From contig JACCES010000019.1 in assembly GCA_013416455.1 (NCBI GenBank), positions 29,508 through 93,507 of the forward strand: a DNA stretch of 64,000 nt, written 5' to 3'. Of the stretch, positions 8,238 through 16,542 are shown piece after piece (position 1 is the stretch's first letter; each line of letters begins with the position of its first letter). The DNA is from Alcaligenaceae bacterium. Its GTDB lineage: Bacteria > Pseudomonadota > Gammaproteobacteria > Burkholderiales > Burkholderiaceae_B. Under the pieces are notes generated by a model, which ran no database searches, was not told where the DNA came from, and worked only from the letters and a program-made list of their open reading frames with translations. Made by a program: the position numbers and the translations under genes.

Positions 8238-9299
8238 ATGCCTGACACTCAAAAAAAGCAGCTCGTGTATTTCGAAAGCTGGGTCGACCCCTGCGCACTG
8301 GATATCCTGGGCGAACGGGCCGATATACAAGTGAATCAGCTGCGCTACGGGGGGCCGGCCGAATCGAACTGGGAACACATGCGGGCCGCCATGGGCTACC
8401 AGTCCTCATCCCGCGTCGAATTGCGGGAACCCTGGTTTGCGGACGCCGCGCTGCTCGAACGCTGCCCCAGGCTGCTGGCGGTGTGTTCCACGGGCGCCGG
8501 CTATGACATGATCGACGTCGACGCGTGCACGGCCGCCGGCGTCATCGTCTGCAACCAGGGCGGCAGCAATCGCAACGCCGTTGCCGAACACGCCATCGGG
8601 CTGATGCTGTCGGTGTCGAAGAAAATCGGAGCCGCCGACCGTGCGATGCGCTCGCAGCCCGATGTGGAACGCTTCTTCTATACCGGCAACGACCTGCAGG
8701 GCAAGACCGTGGGCCTGATCGGTATCGGGCAAATCGGAAGCCGGACAGCCGAGTTGTGCAATGCCTTCGGCATGACGGTGCTGGCGTATGACCCCTTCCT
8801 GGATTCACAGCAGGTTTCGGCGCGGGGCGCCAGGCAGGTCGATCTGGGGGATCTACTGCGCGTGGCGGACTTCGTGAGTGTCCATTGCCCAAGAACCGAA
8901 GCGACGTTCGACATGTTCGGCGCCAAGGAATTTGCCTTGATGAAGAACACGGCCTGCTTCATCAATACCGCAAGAGGCGGCATCCACAACGAAGCCGCAC
9001 TGTACGAGGCGCTGAGGGAACAACGCATCGCGGGCGCCGGGCTCGACGTGTTCCTCGACGAACCGCCGCCGCCCGACCATCCCCTGCTTTCCCTGGCCAA
9101 CGTCGTGGCAACGCCCCACATCGCCGGGATCTCGTTTGAAGCGCTGCATAACATGGCTTCTTATGCGGCTCATCAATGGATAGACATTTTCGATGGCAGG
9201 ATTCCCCCCCGGATCATGAACCCCGAGGCCTGGCCGCGATACAGCGAACGATTCCGGGAAATCCTCGGGTTCGCTCCCCAGGAACTGGTGGCGAATTAA
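8238..9299 (+). CDS. D-2-hydroxyacid dehydrogenase (NAD-dependent)
   Basis: 353-residue enzyme of the formate/glycerate dehydrogenase family that interconverts 2-oxo and D-2-hydroxy acids. The NAD-binding motif is GLIGIGQIGSRTAEL; the catalytic Arg lies in INTARGGI, the Glu in FLDEPPPP and the His in ATPHIAG. GAGG at 8227-8230 precedes the ATG at good spacing. It closes the operon begun at 4197, 39 bp after the MaoC gene, and may oxidise a hydroxyacid product or substrate. The family also includes phosphoglycerate and hydroxypyruvate enzymes, so the substrate is open. Confidence 0.88.
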   Translation: MPDTQKKQLVYFESWVDPCALDILGERADIQVNQLRYGGPAESNWEHMRAAMGYQSSSRVELREPWFADAALLERCPRLLAVCSTGAGYDMIDVDACTAAGVIVCNQGGSNRNAVAEHAIGLMLSVSKKIGAADRAMRSQPDVERFFYTGNDLQGKTVGLIGIGQIGSRTAELCNAFGMTVLAYDPFLDSQQVSARGARQVDLGDLLRVADFVSVHCPRTEATFDMFGAKEFALMKNTACFINTARGGIHNEAALYEALREQRIAGAGLDVFLDEPPPPDHPLLSLANVVATPHIAGISFEALHNMASYAAHQWIDIFDGRIPPRIMNPEAWPRYSERFREILGFAPQELVAN

Positions 9300-9303
9300 C
9301 AGC

Positions 9304-9337
9304 GCGGCGGGCGGGCGACGGGCAAACTGCCCGCCGC
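9304..9337. terminator. Hairpin between convergent genes
   Basis: GCGGCGGGC at 9304-9312 pairs perfectly with GCCCGCCGC at 9329-9337. It sits between the converging dehydrogenase and FmdE-like genes and probably ends both transcripts; no T-run follows on either strand. Confidence 0.4.
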
Positions 9338-9349
9338 CTGAAACCCGTA

Positions 9350-9949
9350 TCAGCTGTAGCGCACCAGTTCCGGATGATCCATGTTCTCGAAGATCCCGCG
9401 CACGCGGCCCTGCCACGCATCGGCGAAGGCCGCGCGCTGTTCCGGCGTGGCGTCCTCGCTCATGGCCAGGAACAGCCGGGGCATCATGCCCGCCGGGGGC
9501 GGCACCACGCCCGAATCGAAGCTCACCGTCACCCGCTCGCCCGTGTCCAGGCGTTCGAACCGGATGTCGCCGTCGACGGGCTGCCCGAAATGCAGCAGAT
9601 TGCGCCGATCGAACCGCCCGCGCAGGCCCTTGAACCCCGTATCGGCGGTGGCGCCCGTGATGTAGCCGACGACACTGGCGATGACGCCCGTCACCCCCTC
9701 GACGGCGCTGTTGCGGAAAGACACCGATATGCCGCCCCGCAGCGGCGGCGCGTCGCCATAAAGCCTCTTCAGGGCCTGGGCGGTCATGATCCATGCCCCG
9801 GCCACCGTCGGGCAGGAATGGCCGGTCAGCTTGACGGCCTCGGCATACGAATATTCGATCAGGCCGTCCTCGGCCGAACCGAGCAGCTGCGCAAGCGGAT
9901 CGCGCAGGACAAGTGTGGGAATGGTGTCGAAGAAATCGGGATGAGCCAT
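9350..9949 (-). CDS. FmdE-like domain protein
   Basis: 199-residue soluble protein. The stretch AVKLTGHSCPTVAGAWIMT near residue 40 resembles the GHxCPG signature of the FmdE domain (named after a formylmethanofuran dehydrogenase operon protein, found widely in bacteria of unknown function). APPLRGGISVSFRNSAVEG and FDSGVVPPP are further regular segments. There is one Cys in the motif and no second metal cluster. It is monocistronic, convergent with the dehydrogenase gene. The family has no settled function in proteobacteria and none is assigned here. Confidence 0.55.
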   Translation of the reverse strand: MAHPDFFDTIPTLVLRDPLAQLLGSAEDGLIEYSYAEAVKLTGHSCPTVAGAWIMTAQALKRLYGDAPPLRGGISVSFRNSAVEGVTGVIASVVGYITGATADTGFKGLRGRFDRRNLLHFGQPVDGDIRFERLDTGERVTVSFDSGVVPPPAGMMPRLFLAMSEDATPEQRAAFADAWQGRVRGIFENMDHPELVRYS

Positions 9950-10060
9950 GTCGGTGTTCCATCATCTGCCGGATGAGGTTCACTGTATCGCGACCAAAAC
10001 CCGGCGGCCCGATAGGCCCGCCGCCACTCATGGTTATTGGCGCGCTGATGCCAGGCCCAT

Positions 10061-10093
10061 ATGCACATATAATCTATTGGATAAAATGCACAT
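10061..10093 (+). promoter_or_regulatory. ccdAB promoter with direct repeats
   Basis: TATAAT at 10068-10073 is a perfect -10 box. The octamer ATGCACAT occurs at 10061-10068 and again at 10086-10093, bracketing the -10 and start point. Toxin-antitoxin operons are normally self-repressed at such repeats, so these are the likely CcdA binding sites. Confidence 0.45.
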
Positions 10094-10124
10094 CAGTCAG
10101 GCCATCACTGATAAGGAGCCGAAC

Positions 10125-10373
10125 ATGCTCACCGCAAGCAGCCCCCGCGGCGCCGCCAAACGCGCCACCAATGTGTCGCTGTCCGAAGACCTGCTCGCGG
10201 AGGCCAAAGCGTTGCATATCAACATTTCGCAAGCGGCTGAAGCGGGCGTCACACAGGCCATCGCACGCAGGCGCTCGGAGCTCTGGTTGGTTGAAAACCA
10301 GGAAGCCATAGAAAGCTCCAACGACTTCGTCGAAAAGCACGGCCTGCCATTGACGAAGCACAGGATGTTTTGA
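10125..10373 (+). CDS. ccdA: CcdA-family antitoxin
   Basis: 82-residue antitoxin of a type II toxin-antitoxin pair. The N-terminal half (KRATNVSLSEDLLAEAKAL) is a ribbon-helix-helix DNA-binding fold, and the C-terminal half, with ENQEAIESSNDFVEKHGLPL, is the flexible tail that wraps the toxin. The ATG at 10125 is chosen because AAGGAG at 10113-10118 stands at proper spacing; the open frame extends upstream only by chance. It overlaps ccdB by TGATG. It lies in the stretch between the FmdE-like gene and the tRNA that has island character. Confidence 0.9.
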   Translation: MLTASSPRGAAKRATNVSLSEDLLAEAKALHINISQAAEAGVTQAIARRRSELWLVENQEAIESSNDFVEKHGLPLTKHRMF

Positions 10374-10672
10374 TGGACCGCTACAACGTCTACCCCAATC
10401 CGTCAGGCTCGGGGTACCTCCTCAATGTCCAGGCGGACATCCTGCAGCCATTCAACACACGGGTCGTTGTCCCATTGCTGCCGCTGAGCCAGTCGCCCAA
10501 GCCTGCGAAGACACTCAACCCCTTGTTCGACATAGACGGCGTGCAGCACGCGATGGTGACGCAGTACATCGCAGCGATTCCGGCCAAGGAACTCAAAAGC
10601 GTCGCCTTCAGCCTTGCGCATCGGAATGACGAAATCGTCGCCGCCATCGACTTCCTGTTTCACGGATTCTAA
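10373..10672 (+). CDS. ccdB: CcdB-family gyrase toxin
   Basis: 99-residue toxin. YNVYPNPSGSGYLLNVQADIL, VVVPLLPLSQS and the C-terminal AHRNDEIVAAIDFLFHGF match the CcdB fold, which poisons DNA gyrase. The last three residues, which contact gyrase in the F-plasmid protein (Trp-Gly-Ile), are His-Gly-Phe here; chromosomal homologues also vary at the first of them, so activity is uncertain but not excluded. The ATG overlaps the ccdA stop. The pair looks intact. Confidence 0.88.
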   Translation: MDRYNVYPNPSGSGYLLNVQADILQPFNTRVVVPLLPLSQSPKPAKTLNPLFDIDGVQHAMVTQYIAAIPAKELKSVAFSLAHRNDEIVAAIDFLFHGF

Positions 10673-10679
10673 ATCGCCA

Positions 10680-10835
10680 GCGGCGGCAATGCGGGCTATC
10701 GGTATCGCCCACGCAATCGCAGCAACCGCGCTCGTTCATGGCATGACCTTAGTGACGCGAAACGTGGTTGATTTTCAGTTGTCTGGTGTGACGATTCTCA
10801 ATCCTTGGGAAGATCGGGCTGGTTTAGGTTGCTGA
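10680..10835 (+). pseudogene. C-terminal remnant of a PIN-domain (VapC/FitB-type) toxin
   Basis: The frame encodes IAATALVHGMTLVTRNVVDF and ends VTILNPWE, the closing part of a PIN-domain ribonuclease with its last acidic residues. The N-terminal two thirds are missing: the frame upstream is merely the ccdB region in another phase. No ribosome site precedes the ATG at 10689. It is a scar of a second toxin-antitoxin module next to ccdAB. Its end overlaps the 3' end of the convergent monooxygenase by 38 bp. Confidence 0.7.
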
Positions 10836-12351
10836 AATTCCACGTGTAACCTTGCAAGTCAAAATATCGAGCCAATGCATCCGGCGCTGATCGAACAGCG
10901 GCCAAAGCGACATACGTGTCAGGCCGGAGCAAATACATAGCATTACGTTCTATGGCAACTCTTTGATAGTCAGGTTTCCAGTCGACGACCTGGAGCGTGA
11001 TGTGATGTCTTTCGCACCACCCACGGAGCGCCGGGTCGGCTTCGCCATAGACGTGAACCTGCCAACCGATCGTCTCAGGGGCTTTGTAGTTGTCGAAACC
11101 TTGTGAGCCAGTCCACGGAAGCCGGTCGCCACCGTGTACATGCCCGGCCTCGCCCGAACTGAGCGTACTGTCCCGATAATGCAGCGTTGTCTGCGAAACC
11201 GTCTTGAACAGAAACTCACGCATGTTGCTGATCTTGTACGCCACGCTTGCAATGGTCGGAACGATATGGGTTTTGATGAAGTCAGCCAGGCTTCCTTCAC
11301 TAGTTGCCAATGTAAACAAACGGTCGGTGGTGGCCACTAGCTTTCGGGCGAATGCCTGCCGCTCAACGGCATAGCTTTCAAGCAGGCTGGTTGGAGCATG
11401 CCCCTTGATGACATCGGCAAGCTTCCAAGCAAGATTGTTCGCATCAAGAAGACCCGTGTTCATCCCTTGTCCACCGGCGGGACTGTGGATATGTGCAGCA
11501 TCGCCCAACAAGAACACGCGGCCACGCTGGAACTCGTCAGCAATTCGGTGATGGACGCGGTAGGTGGAAAACCAATTGACCTTGTGGACTTGCAGCCCCA
11601 GGTGCTTGATTGCGTCCTGCCGTACATCCGCGAACGTCAACGTCTCCATCTTATCGGCGCGCTCGTCCCGGACAGTGCCGATAAGGCGCCTCTGTCCGTT
11701 CTCGCCGTACGACAATACAAGCGCAAAATCACCGCTGTCGAGTGCAATATGCGCTTCGTCCGCCGGTTCCAGGCCGCTCGCCTCCACGTCGGCGACATAG
11801 AACGCTTGTTTGTAGGTTCCCCCTTCGAATCCGGCTCCCAACTGTTGGCGAACAGTGGAACGCGCACCGTCACAACCGGCAAGGTATTGCACTTGCGCCG
11901 TAGATTCGGTTCCATCCGCCAGTCGGAGAAGCGTAGTGACACTCTCTCCCTCATCCTGGAAAGAAAGCAGCTCGGTTTTCCGTTCAACCACGACGCCCAT
12001 CGTTGCCAGTTTCTCGACTAATAGCCGTTCGTGCTGATCTTGGGGATAGACCGTGACGAATGGATACGGCGTGATATCGGCACCGGCATCCTTGAAAACG
12101 ATCTTGACCCGATGCTTGCCGCGCGCCCACATGTTCATGGAAGGATTTTTATGTCCCGCCAAAACAATTGGCTCTGCCAGATCCAACTGGCGATAAAGCT
12201 CCAGAGTGCGTGCCTGCACAATCATGGCCCTGGAGGTTTCGCCCGGTCCCGCGCTTTTGTCGATGATCCGAACGTTGACACCCTGCTTGGTCAGCCACAA
12301 TGCCAAGGCAAGGCCCGTAGGACCCGCCCCCACGATCAGTACGTTGTCCAT
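10798..12351 (-). CDS. FAD-dependent monooxygenase (PheA/TfdB family)
   Basis: 517-residue flavoprotein hydroxylase. GAGPTGLALALWL at residue 7 is the FAD-binding GxGxxG, GCDGARSTVRQQLG is the DG motif binding NADPH/FAD, and GRVFLLGDAAHIHSPAGGQG is the GD motif; a C-terminal thioredoxin-like domain follows, as in phenol and dichlorophenol hydroxylases and polyketide hydroxylases. It stands alone, without ring-cleavage genes. Its base composition is visibly less GC-rich than the flanking clusters, and it lies between toxin-antitoxin remnants and an AlpA-like gene, which together suggest transfer. Substrate, probably aromatic, is unknown. Confidence 0.88.
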   Translation of the reverse strand: MDNVLIVGAGPTGLALALWLTKQGVNVRIIDKSAGPGETSRAMIVQARTLELYRQLDLAEPIVLAGHKNPSMNMWARGKHRVKIVFKDAGADITPYPFVTVYPQDQHERLLVEKLATMGVVVERKTELLSFQDEGESVTTLLRLADGTESTAQVQYLAGCDGARSTVRQQLGAGFEGGTYKQAFYVADVEASGLEPADEAHIALDSGDFALVLSYGENGQRRLIGTVRDERADKMETLTFADVRQDAIKHLGLQVHKVNWFSTYRVHHRIADEFQRGRVFLLGDAAHIHSPAGGQGMNTGLLDANNLAWKLADVIKGHAPTSLLESYAVERQAFARKLVATTDRLFTLATSEGSLADFIKTHIVPTIASVAYKISNMREFLFKTVSQTTLHYRDSTLSSGEAGHVHGGDRLPWTGSQGFDNYKAPETIGWQVHVYGEADPALRGWCERHHITLQVVDWKPDYQRVAIERNAMYLLRPDTYVALAAVRSAPDALARYFDLQGYTWNFSNLNQPDLPKD

Positions 12352-12606
12352 ACGCTGCTCCTTTTCTAAAAAATAGCCGGCGGGTCCTTTAAGATTAACA
12401 GGACGCAGGTGTCAAAGCAGGCCAGTTCGACAGCGGCGGTGTAATAAGGGCGGATTTGCCCAGTCGCCCGAATTTGGCGTGTTTCATCCTTATCTTGAAT
12501 GGGGATCCAGCTGCCGCCAACCTACGCTCCTCCAGGCCCAGGCAAGTTTATCCTTGAGCCGATCTGAGGCATCTTAAGGCCATATCAATCCACTACGGAG
12601 ATGGCC

Positions 12607-12981
12607 ATGTCCGACGAGCAACGAGTCGCCAAGCGAGCGGCACATACTGCTTTCCCTGCAGCGCCTGCGTTCTATCGGATCGCCGATGTGATCCGGATCA
12701 CGGCGCTCAGTCGCGCGACGATCTATCGGCGCATATCAGAGGGGCGCCTTCCACGCCCCGTCAACCTGGGCGGTCGCGCATGCGGCTGGAGGCCGGCGGC
12801 CTTGAACGAGTGGATAGGGAATCCTCAGGGATACAGGGAAGAGGTGGAGCAACAGGAGCCTGTCGCAACCAGCCCGGCGCGGCGTCGTCGCAACACCGAA
12901 CGTCTCAACTTGTCTCGCATCCGCCGCCGGAACTCGGACACGAAGCAAAAACAGGGGTTGAGAAATGAGAAAAGGGCTTAG
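12607..12981 (+). CDS. AlpA-family HTH regulator
   Basis: 124-residue protein. RIADVIRITALSRATIYRRI followed by GRLPRPVNLGGRACGWRPAALNEWI is the winged-helix fold of AlpA/phage excisionase-type regulators, which control integrase and island genes. The tail after residue 85 is basic and Arg-rich. ACGGAG at 12595-12600 favours the ATG at 12607 over the one at 12601. No integrase is left nearby, so this is probably a leftover of an integrated element next to the tRNA gene. Confidence 0.75.
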   Translation: MSDEQRVAKRAAHTAFPAAPAFYRIADVIRITALSRATIYRRISEGRLPRPVNLGGRACGWRPAALNEWIGNPQGYREEVEQQEPVATSPARRRRNTERLNLSRIRRRNSDTKQKQGLRNEKRA

Positions 12982-13001
12982 CGGATGACCGCTAAGCCCT
13001 T
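12972..13001 (-). terminator. Rho-independent terminator of the tRNA gene
   Basis: AAGGGCTTAGCGG at 12972-12984 pairs perfectly over 13 bp with its complement at 12989-13001 around an ATGA loop. Read on the minus strand it is followed by TTTTCTC, so it terminates the tRNA transcript. It overlaps the last codons of the AlpA-like gene. Confidence 0.8.
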
Positions 13002-13010
13002 GATATTCCT

Positions 13011-13087
13011 TGGTGGCGCATCCCTGATTCGAACAGGGGACCTGCGGATTATGATTCCGTCGCTCTAACCGGCTGAGCTAATGCGCC
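13011..13087 (-). tRNA. tRNA with CAU anticodon (probably elongator tRNA-Met)
   Basis: The minus strand folds as a complete 77-nt tRNA including encoded CCA. The acceptor stem is GGCGCAT with ATGCGCC, the D arm contains AGCTCAGCCGGTTAGAGC, the anticodon loop is ATCATAA with CAT at the anticodon, and the T arm is CCCTG-TTCGAAT-CAGGG. CAU could also be tRNA-Ile2 (modified C); the first base pair excludes initiator tRNA. The anticodon stem has one A-C mismatch at its base. The 3' end faces the island-like region at 10-13 kb. Confidence 0.92.
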
Positions 13088-13097
13088 AAAGAACGAA

Positions 13098-13126
13098 ACT
13101 ATAGCAAACCTTTTTTCTTGATGCAA
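13098..13126 (-). promoter_or_regulatory. Sigma70 promoter of the tRNA gene
   Basis: On the minus strand TTGCAT (13121-13126) and TATAGT (13098-13103) are separated by 17 bp. They end 10 bp before the mature tRNA 5' end, the expected layout for a stable-RNA promoter. Confidence 0.65.
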
Positions 13127-13430
13127 GCAGGTCACAGGCCCATCCATCATCGCGAACGTAACGCAATGGCCGGCGGAACCCGCGGCGGTCCGTCGGCGGG
13201 TCGTTCCGGCCGTGTGCCGGGCTGAGCCCGGCACGGCGGGCCTTGCCGTCCGCCCCGCCGATACCGGGCTACCCGATTGCGTATCCGTTCGCCTTTTCCG
13301 TCCCCGCCATGAACGCTCCCATCGACAGAGTGGCGCATTGGCATCGCTCCGATGACATCGATTCTTTATATCTATACAATTGCCGCGCATGCACGAGCAC
13401 TCTTGCGACGGCCAACGATGAAGGACGGAT
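13127..13430. other. Intergenic region with one hairpin
   Basis: No gene is seen between the tRNA promoter and the MFS gene. GTGCCGGGC at 13214-13222 and GCCCGGCAC at 13226-13234 form a 9-bp hairpin of unknown role. The 60 bp before the MFS start are AT-richer and probably hold its promoter. Confidence 0.4.
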
Positions 13431-14798
13431 ATGGCAGACCTCGACGCACCCACCCCACCGTCCAACCTGCGCCGCTCGGTTTCCAACACCATCAAGGGCT
13501 CCGCCGGAAATCTGGTCGAATGGTACGACGTCTATGTCTACTCGGTTTTTGCCTCCTCGTTCGAGCACCATTTCTTCAGCCCGGATGACAAGAACGCCGA
13601 CATATACATCTGGGCCATTTTTGCCCTCACCTTCCTGATGCGCCCTGTCGGCTCCTGGTATTTTGGCCGTTATGCCGACCGCAAAGGGCGCAGGGCGGCG
13701 CTGGCGCTTTCGGTGACCATCATGTCACTGTGCTCGTTCGCGATTGCCATCACTCCCACGCGCCTTTCCATCGGTGACTGGGCCGCGGTGATTCTGATTC
13801 TGTGCCGGCTGATTCAGGGCTTTGCCACCGGCGGCGAGTACGGCACTTCGGCCACGTATCTGAGCGAAGCCGCCGTTCCCAGGCATCGCGGCTTTCTTGC
13901 CTCTTTTCATTACGTCACGCTGGTCGGCGGGCATGTGCTGGCACAGGCCCTGTTTCTGGCGCTCATGCTGTCCACCTCGGCGGCCGACATCGGCAACTGG
14001 GGATGGCGTCTTGCTTTCGCCATCGGCGGAGTCGGCGCCCTCCTGGTGCTGTGGATGCGGCGCACCATGGACGAATCCATGAGCAGGAACGCCATTGAAT
14101 CGGCCCAGAAAGCAAAGGACTCGGGCTCCATGGTCGAGCTGCTGCGCCACTACTGGAAGGAACTGTCCGTCTGCTTTCTGGTGACCATGGGCGGGACGGT
14201 CGCCTTTTACGCCTATTCCATCAATGGCCCCAACATCGTCAAGGCAACGTTCGCACAAAGCAGCCCGGTCATGGGATCCGCCATATCGCTCATTGCGCTG
14301 ACCATCCTGATGGTGCTGCAGCCGGTCGGGGGCTTTATTTCCGACCGTATCGGGCGGCGCACGCTGCTGGTGTTCTTTGGTGTCGGCGGCACGCTCTATA
14401 CGTGGGTGATTTTCACCATTCTTCCACACACCACGAATGCGGCGCTCTCGTTCGCCCTCCTGACCCTGGGTTTCGTGATTCTGACCGGCTACACCTCGAT
14501 CAACGCCGTGGTCAAGGCCGAGCTTTTCCCGACCCACGTGCGCGCGCTGGGCGTCGGGTTTGGCTATGCGATAGCCAATTCCGCCTTTGGCGGCACCGCC
14601 CCCGTATTTTATTCGGCGGCCCTCAAGCAGGGCCAGGTGTCGTTGTTCATTACCTACGTCACCGTTCTGATCTTCGGTTCCCTGCTGGTCTATCTGTTTC
14701 TGCTGAGCAACCGCGGGCTCAACTGGCTGGACCACCCGGCGGAAATGCGCCGCCGCAAGGACAGCGCCGGCCATCGCGTATTTCCGATGGGAGTGTGA
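13431..14798 (+). CDS. MFS permease, metabolite:H+ symporter (KgtP/ShiA-like)
   Basis: 455-residue inner-membrane protein with twelve predicted transmembrane segments. GNLVEWYDVYVYS opens the first helix as in the metabolite:H+ symporter subfamily (alpha-ketoglutarate, citrate, proline/betaine permeases), and GRYADRKGRRAALALS is the MFS loop 2-3 signature; RLIQGFATGGEYGTSATYLSE is the family's helix 4-5 motif. AAGGACGG precedes the ATG. It is monocistronic and convergent with the amino-acid ABC operon. It probably imports a carboxylic acid; the exact substrate is unknown. Confidence 0.88.
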   Translation: MADLDAPTPPSNLRRSVSNTIKGSAGNLVEWYDVYVYSVFASSFEHHFFSPDDKNADIYIWAIFALTFLMRPVGSWYFGRYADRKGRRAALALSVTIMSLCSFAIAITPTRLSIGDWAAVILILCRLIQGFATGGEYGTSATYLSEAAVPRHRGFLASFHYVTLVGGHVLAQALFLALMLSTSAADIGNWGWRLAFAIGGVGALLVLWMRRTMDESMSRNAIESAQKAKDSGSMVELLRHYWKELSVCFLVTMGGTVAFYAYSINGPNIVKATFAQSSPVMGSAISLIALTILMVLQPVGGFISDRIGRRTLLVFFGVGGTLYTWVIFTILPHTTNAALSFALLTLGFVILTGYTSINAVVKAELFPTHVRALGVGFGYAIANSAFGGTAPVFYSAALKQGQVSLFITYVTVLIFGSLLVYLFLLSNRGLNWLDHPAEMRRRKDSAGHRVFPMGV

Positions 14799-14856
14799 TC
14801 AGCGGCGCATGGCGCTCCGGCCCGGCTCCCGCCCCACGGCAACGGCCGGTGAAGAA

Positions 14857-14948
14857 CTCCGGCCTGTCGGCCGGAGCTTCTCCACCTCGCGGCCTGCATG
14901 CCGCTCGGATTCGCCAGGCACAGAATAGTCCGCAGGGACTATTCTGTG
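14857..14948. terminator. Two hairpins between convergent genes
   Basis: The first pairs CTCCGGCC (14857-14864) with GGCCGGAG (14869-14876). The second is a perfect 12-bp stem, CACAGAATAGTC (14919-14930) with its complement at 14937-14948 around CGCAGG. They separate the MFS gene from the converging ABC operon. Neither has a U-run, so bidirectional termination is likely but unproven. Confidence 0.45.
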
Positions 14949-15050
14949 TCCGGGCTCATCCGCCACAATGCAGGGGCGCCTGCGGCGCCGCATTGATTTC
15001 GCCTCGCTTGACCTCGCCGTGAACGGCGAGGCTTGCGCTTTGGCGCGTGG

Positions 15051-15785
15051 TCAATACGCCAGGATCTTCGAAAGAAAATGCCTGGCCCGGTCGGACAGCT
15101 GATCGCCCTTGTTGAAGAAGCTCTCGGTGGCGCAGTCTTCAATGATCATGCCTTCGTCCATGAAGATGACGCGGTCCGCGACTTTCCGGGCGAAACCCAT
15201 TTCATGGGTGGCGACCAGCATGGTCATGCCTTCCCGGGCCAGCGCCACGATCACGTCGAGGACCTCGTTCACCATTTCAGGGTCCAGCGCCGAAGTGGGT
15301 TCGTCGAACAGCATGGCCAGCGGGTCCATGGCCAGCGCCCGCGCAATGGCCACCCGCTGCTGCTGGCCGCCCGACAACTGCACGGGATACTTATCCTTGT
15401 GGCTGCGCAGGCCCACGCGCTCCAGCAGCCGTTCCCCGCGTTCCGTCGATTCGGCATGAGAGCGTTTCAGCACTTTCATCTGGGCCAGCCGCAGGTTCTC
15501 GATGACGGTCAGGTGGGGAAAGAGTTCGAAATGCTGGAAGACCATGCCGATCCGCGATCGCAGCTTGGGCAGGTCGGTGCGCGGGTCGCCGACCGATACG
15601 CCGTCAATGGATATTTCACCGGACTGGAAGGGTTCCAGGGCATTCAGCGTCTTCAGCAATGTCGATTTCCCCGATCCCGAAGGGCCGCAGAGAACCACGA
15701 CTTCGCCCTTGGCGATCGTGGCCGAACAATCGTTCAGCACCTGAAAGGCCCCATACCATTTGTTGACATTGCGAAACTCGATCAT
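15051..15785 (-). CDS. Polar amino acid ABC transporter, ATP-binding subunit (GltL/GlnQ-like)
   Basis: 244-residue ATPase of a polar amino-acid importer. Walker A is GPSGSGKST, the signature is LSGGQQQR, Walker B LAMLFDEPTSALDPE, and the H-loop ATHEMGFA; all key residues are present, and the length is typical. MIEFRNVNKWYG is preceded by AGGGAAG at good spacing, so the start is set at 15785 although a longer frame exists. It is the last gene of a minus-strand operon: binding protein, two permeases, ATPase. Confidence 0.93.
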   Translation of the reverse strand: MIEFRNVNKWYGAFQVLNDCSATIAKGEVVVLCGPSGSGKSTLLKTLNALEPFQSGEISIDGVSVGDPRTDLPKLRSRIGMVFQHFELFPHLTVIENLRLAQMKVLKRSHAESTERGERLLERVGLRSHKDKYPVQLSGGQQQRVAIARALAMDPLAMLFDEPTSALDPEMVNEVLDVIVALAREGMTMLVATHEMGFARKVADRVIFMDEGMIIEDCATESFFNKGDQLSDRARHFLSKILAY

Positions 15786-15844
15786 GCTGCTTCCCTTCTG
15801 CATTCCTTGTTTGTCGTTGTGAACGGCGAGGCTTGCGGCTCGGC

Positions 15845-16528
15845 TCAGGCGGTCAGGTGCCGGGTGTATTTGTTCCTGAGATGGCTCACCAGGCTCGACA
15901 GAATGACGCTGATCACCAGATAGACGGCCGCCACGAACAGATAGGGCGTGATCAGATTGCTGTCGCGCTGGCCGATACGGGCCGCCGCCCCGAGGAAATC
16001 CGTACCCGATATGACGTAGACGAGAGAAGTATCCTGGAACAGTACGATGGTCTGGGTGAGCAGGACGGGAATCATGACGCGGAACGCCTGGGGCAGAATG
16101 ACATAGCGCATCCGCTGCGCGCGCGTCAGCCCCAGCGCCAGGCTGGCATGCCACTGCCCCGGCGACAGCGACCGGATGCCGGAGCGGAAAATTTCGCAGA
16201 AATAGGCCGATTCGAACAGGATGAAGGTGATGATGGCGGTGTTCTCGGGCCCCACTCTGACGGGACGGGGCGTGCCGAGCACCGTCTGCAGCACGATGGG
16301 GAACAGGAAGAACACCCAGAAAAGCACCAGCAGCAGCGGTATGGAGCGCATCAGGTCGACGTACAGCCCGGCCACGATGCGTATGGCCTTGATGCTGGAA
16401 AGGCGGCACAGCGCCAGAATCATGCCGAAGAACATGCCGCCGACCAGGGCGATGCCCGTGAGTTCCAGGGTGTATTTGAAGCCGCGCCACAGATAATCGC
16501 GGTTGTCGAAGATGATGTCCAGATCCAT
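15845..16528 (-). CDS. Polar amino acid ABC transporter permease (GltK-like)
   Basis: 227-residue inner-membrane subunit. It has about five hydrophobic segments and the His/Glu/Gln permease signature around EIFRSGIRSLSPGQWHASLALGLT, the loop that docks to the ATPase. YVILPQAFRVMIPVLLTQ follows as in GltK/HisM. It lies between the partner permease (14 bp away) and the ATPase. It works as a heterodimer with the 16543 product. Confidence 0.92.
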   Translation of the reverse strand: MDLDIIFDNRDYLWRGFKYTLELTGIALVGGMFFGMILALCRLSSIKAIRIVAGLYVDLMRSIPLLLVLFWVFFLFPIVLQTVLGTPRPVRVGPENTAIITFILFESAYFCEIFRSGIRSLSPGQWHASLALGLTRAQRMRYVILPQAFRVMIPVLLTQTIVLFQDTSLVYVISGTDFLGAAARIGQRDSNLITPYLFVAAVYLVISVILSSLVSHLRNKYTRHLTA

Positions 16529-16542
16529 TTCTTCGTTCCCCG

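Noticed and set aside
9950..10060. Search for a second tRNA 3'-end repeat as left attachment site of the island
   Set aside because: No stretch matching the last ~20 bases of the CAU-anticodon tRNA was found between the FmdE-like gene and ccdA.
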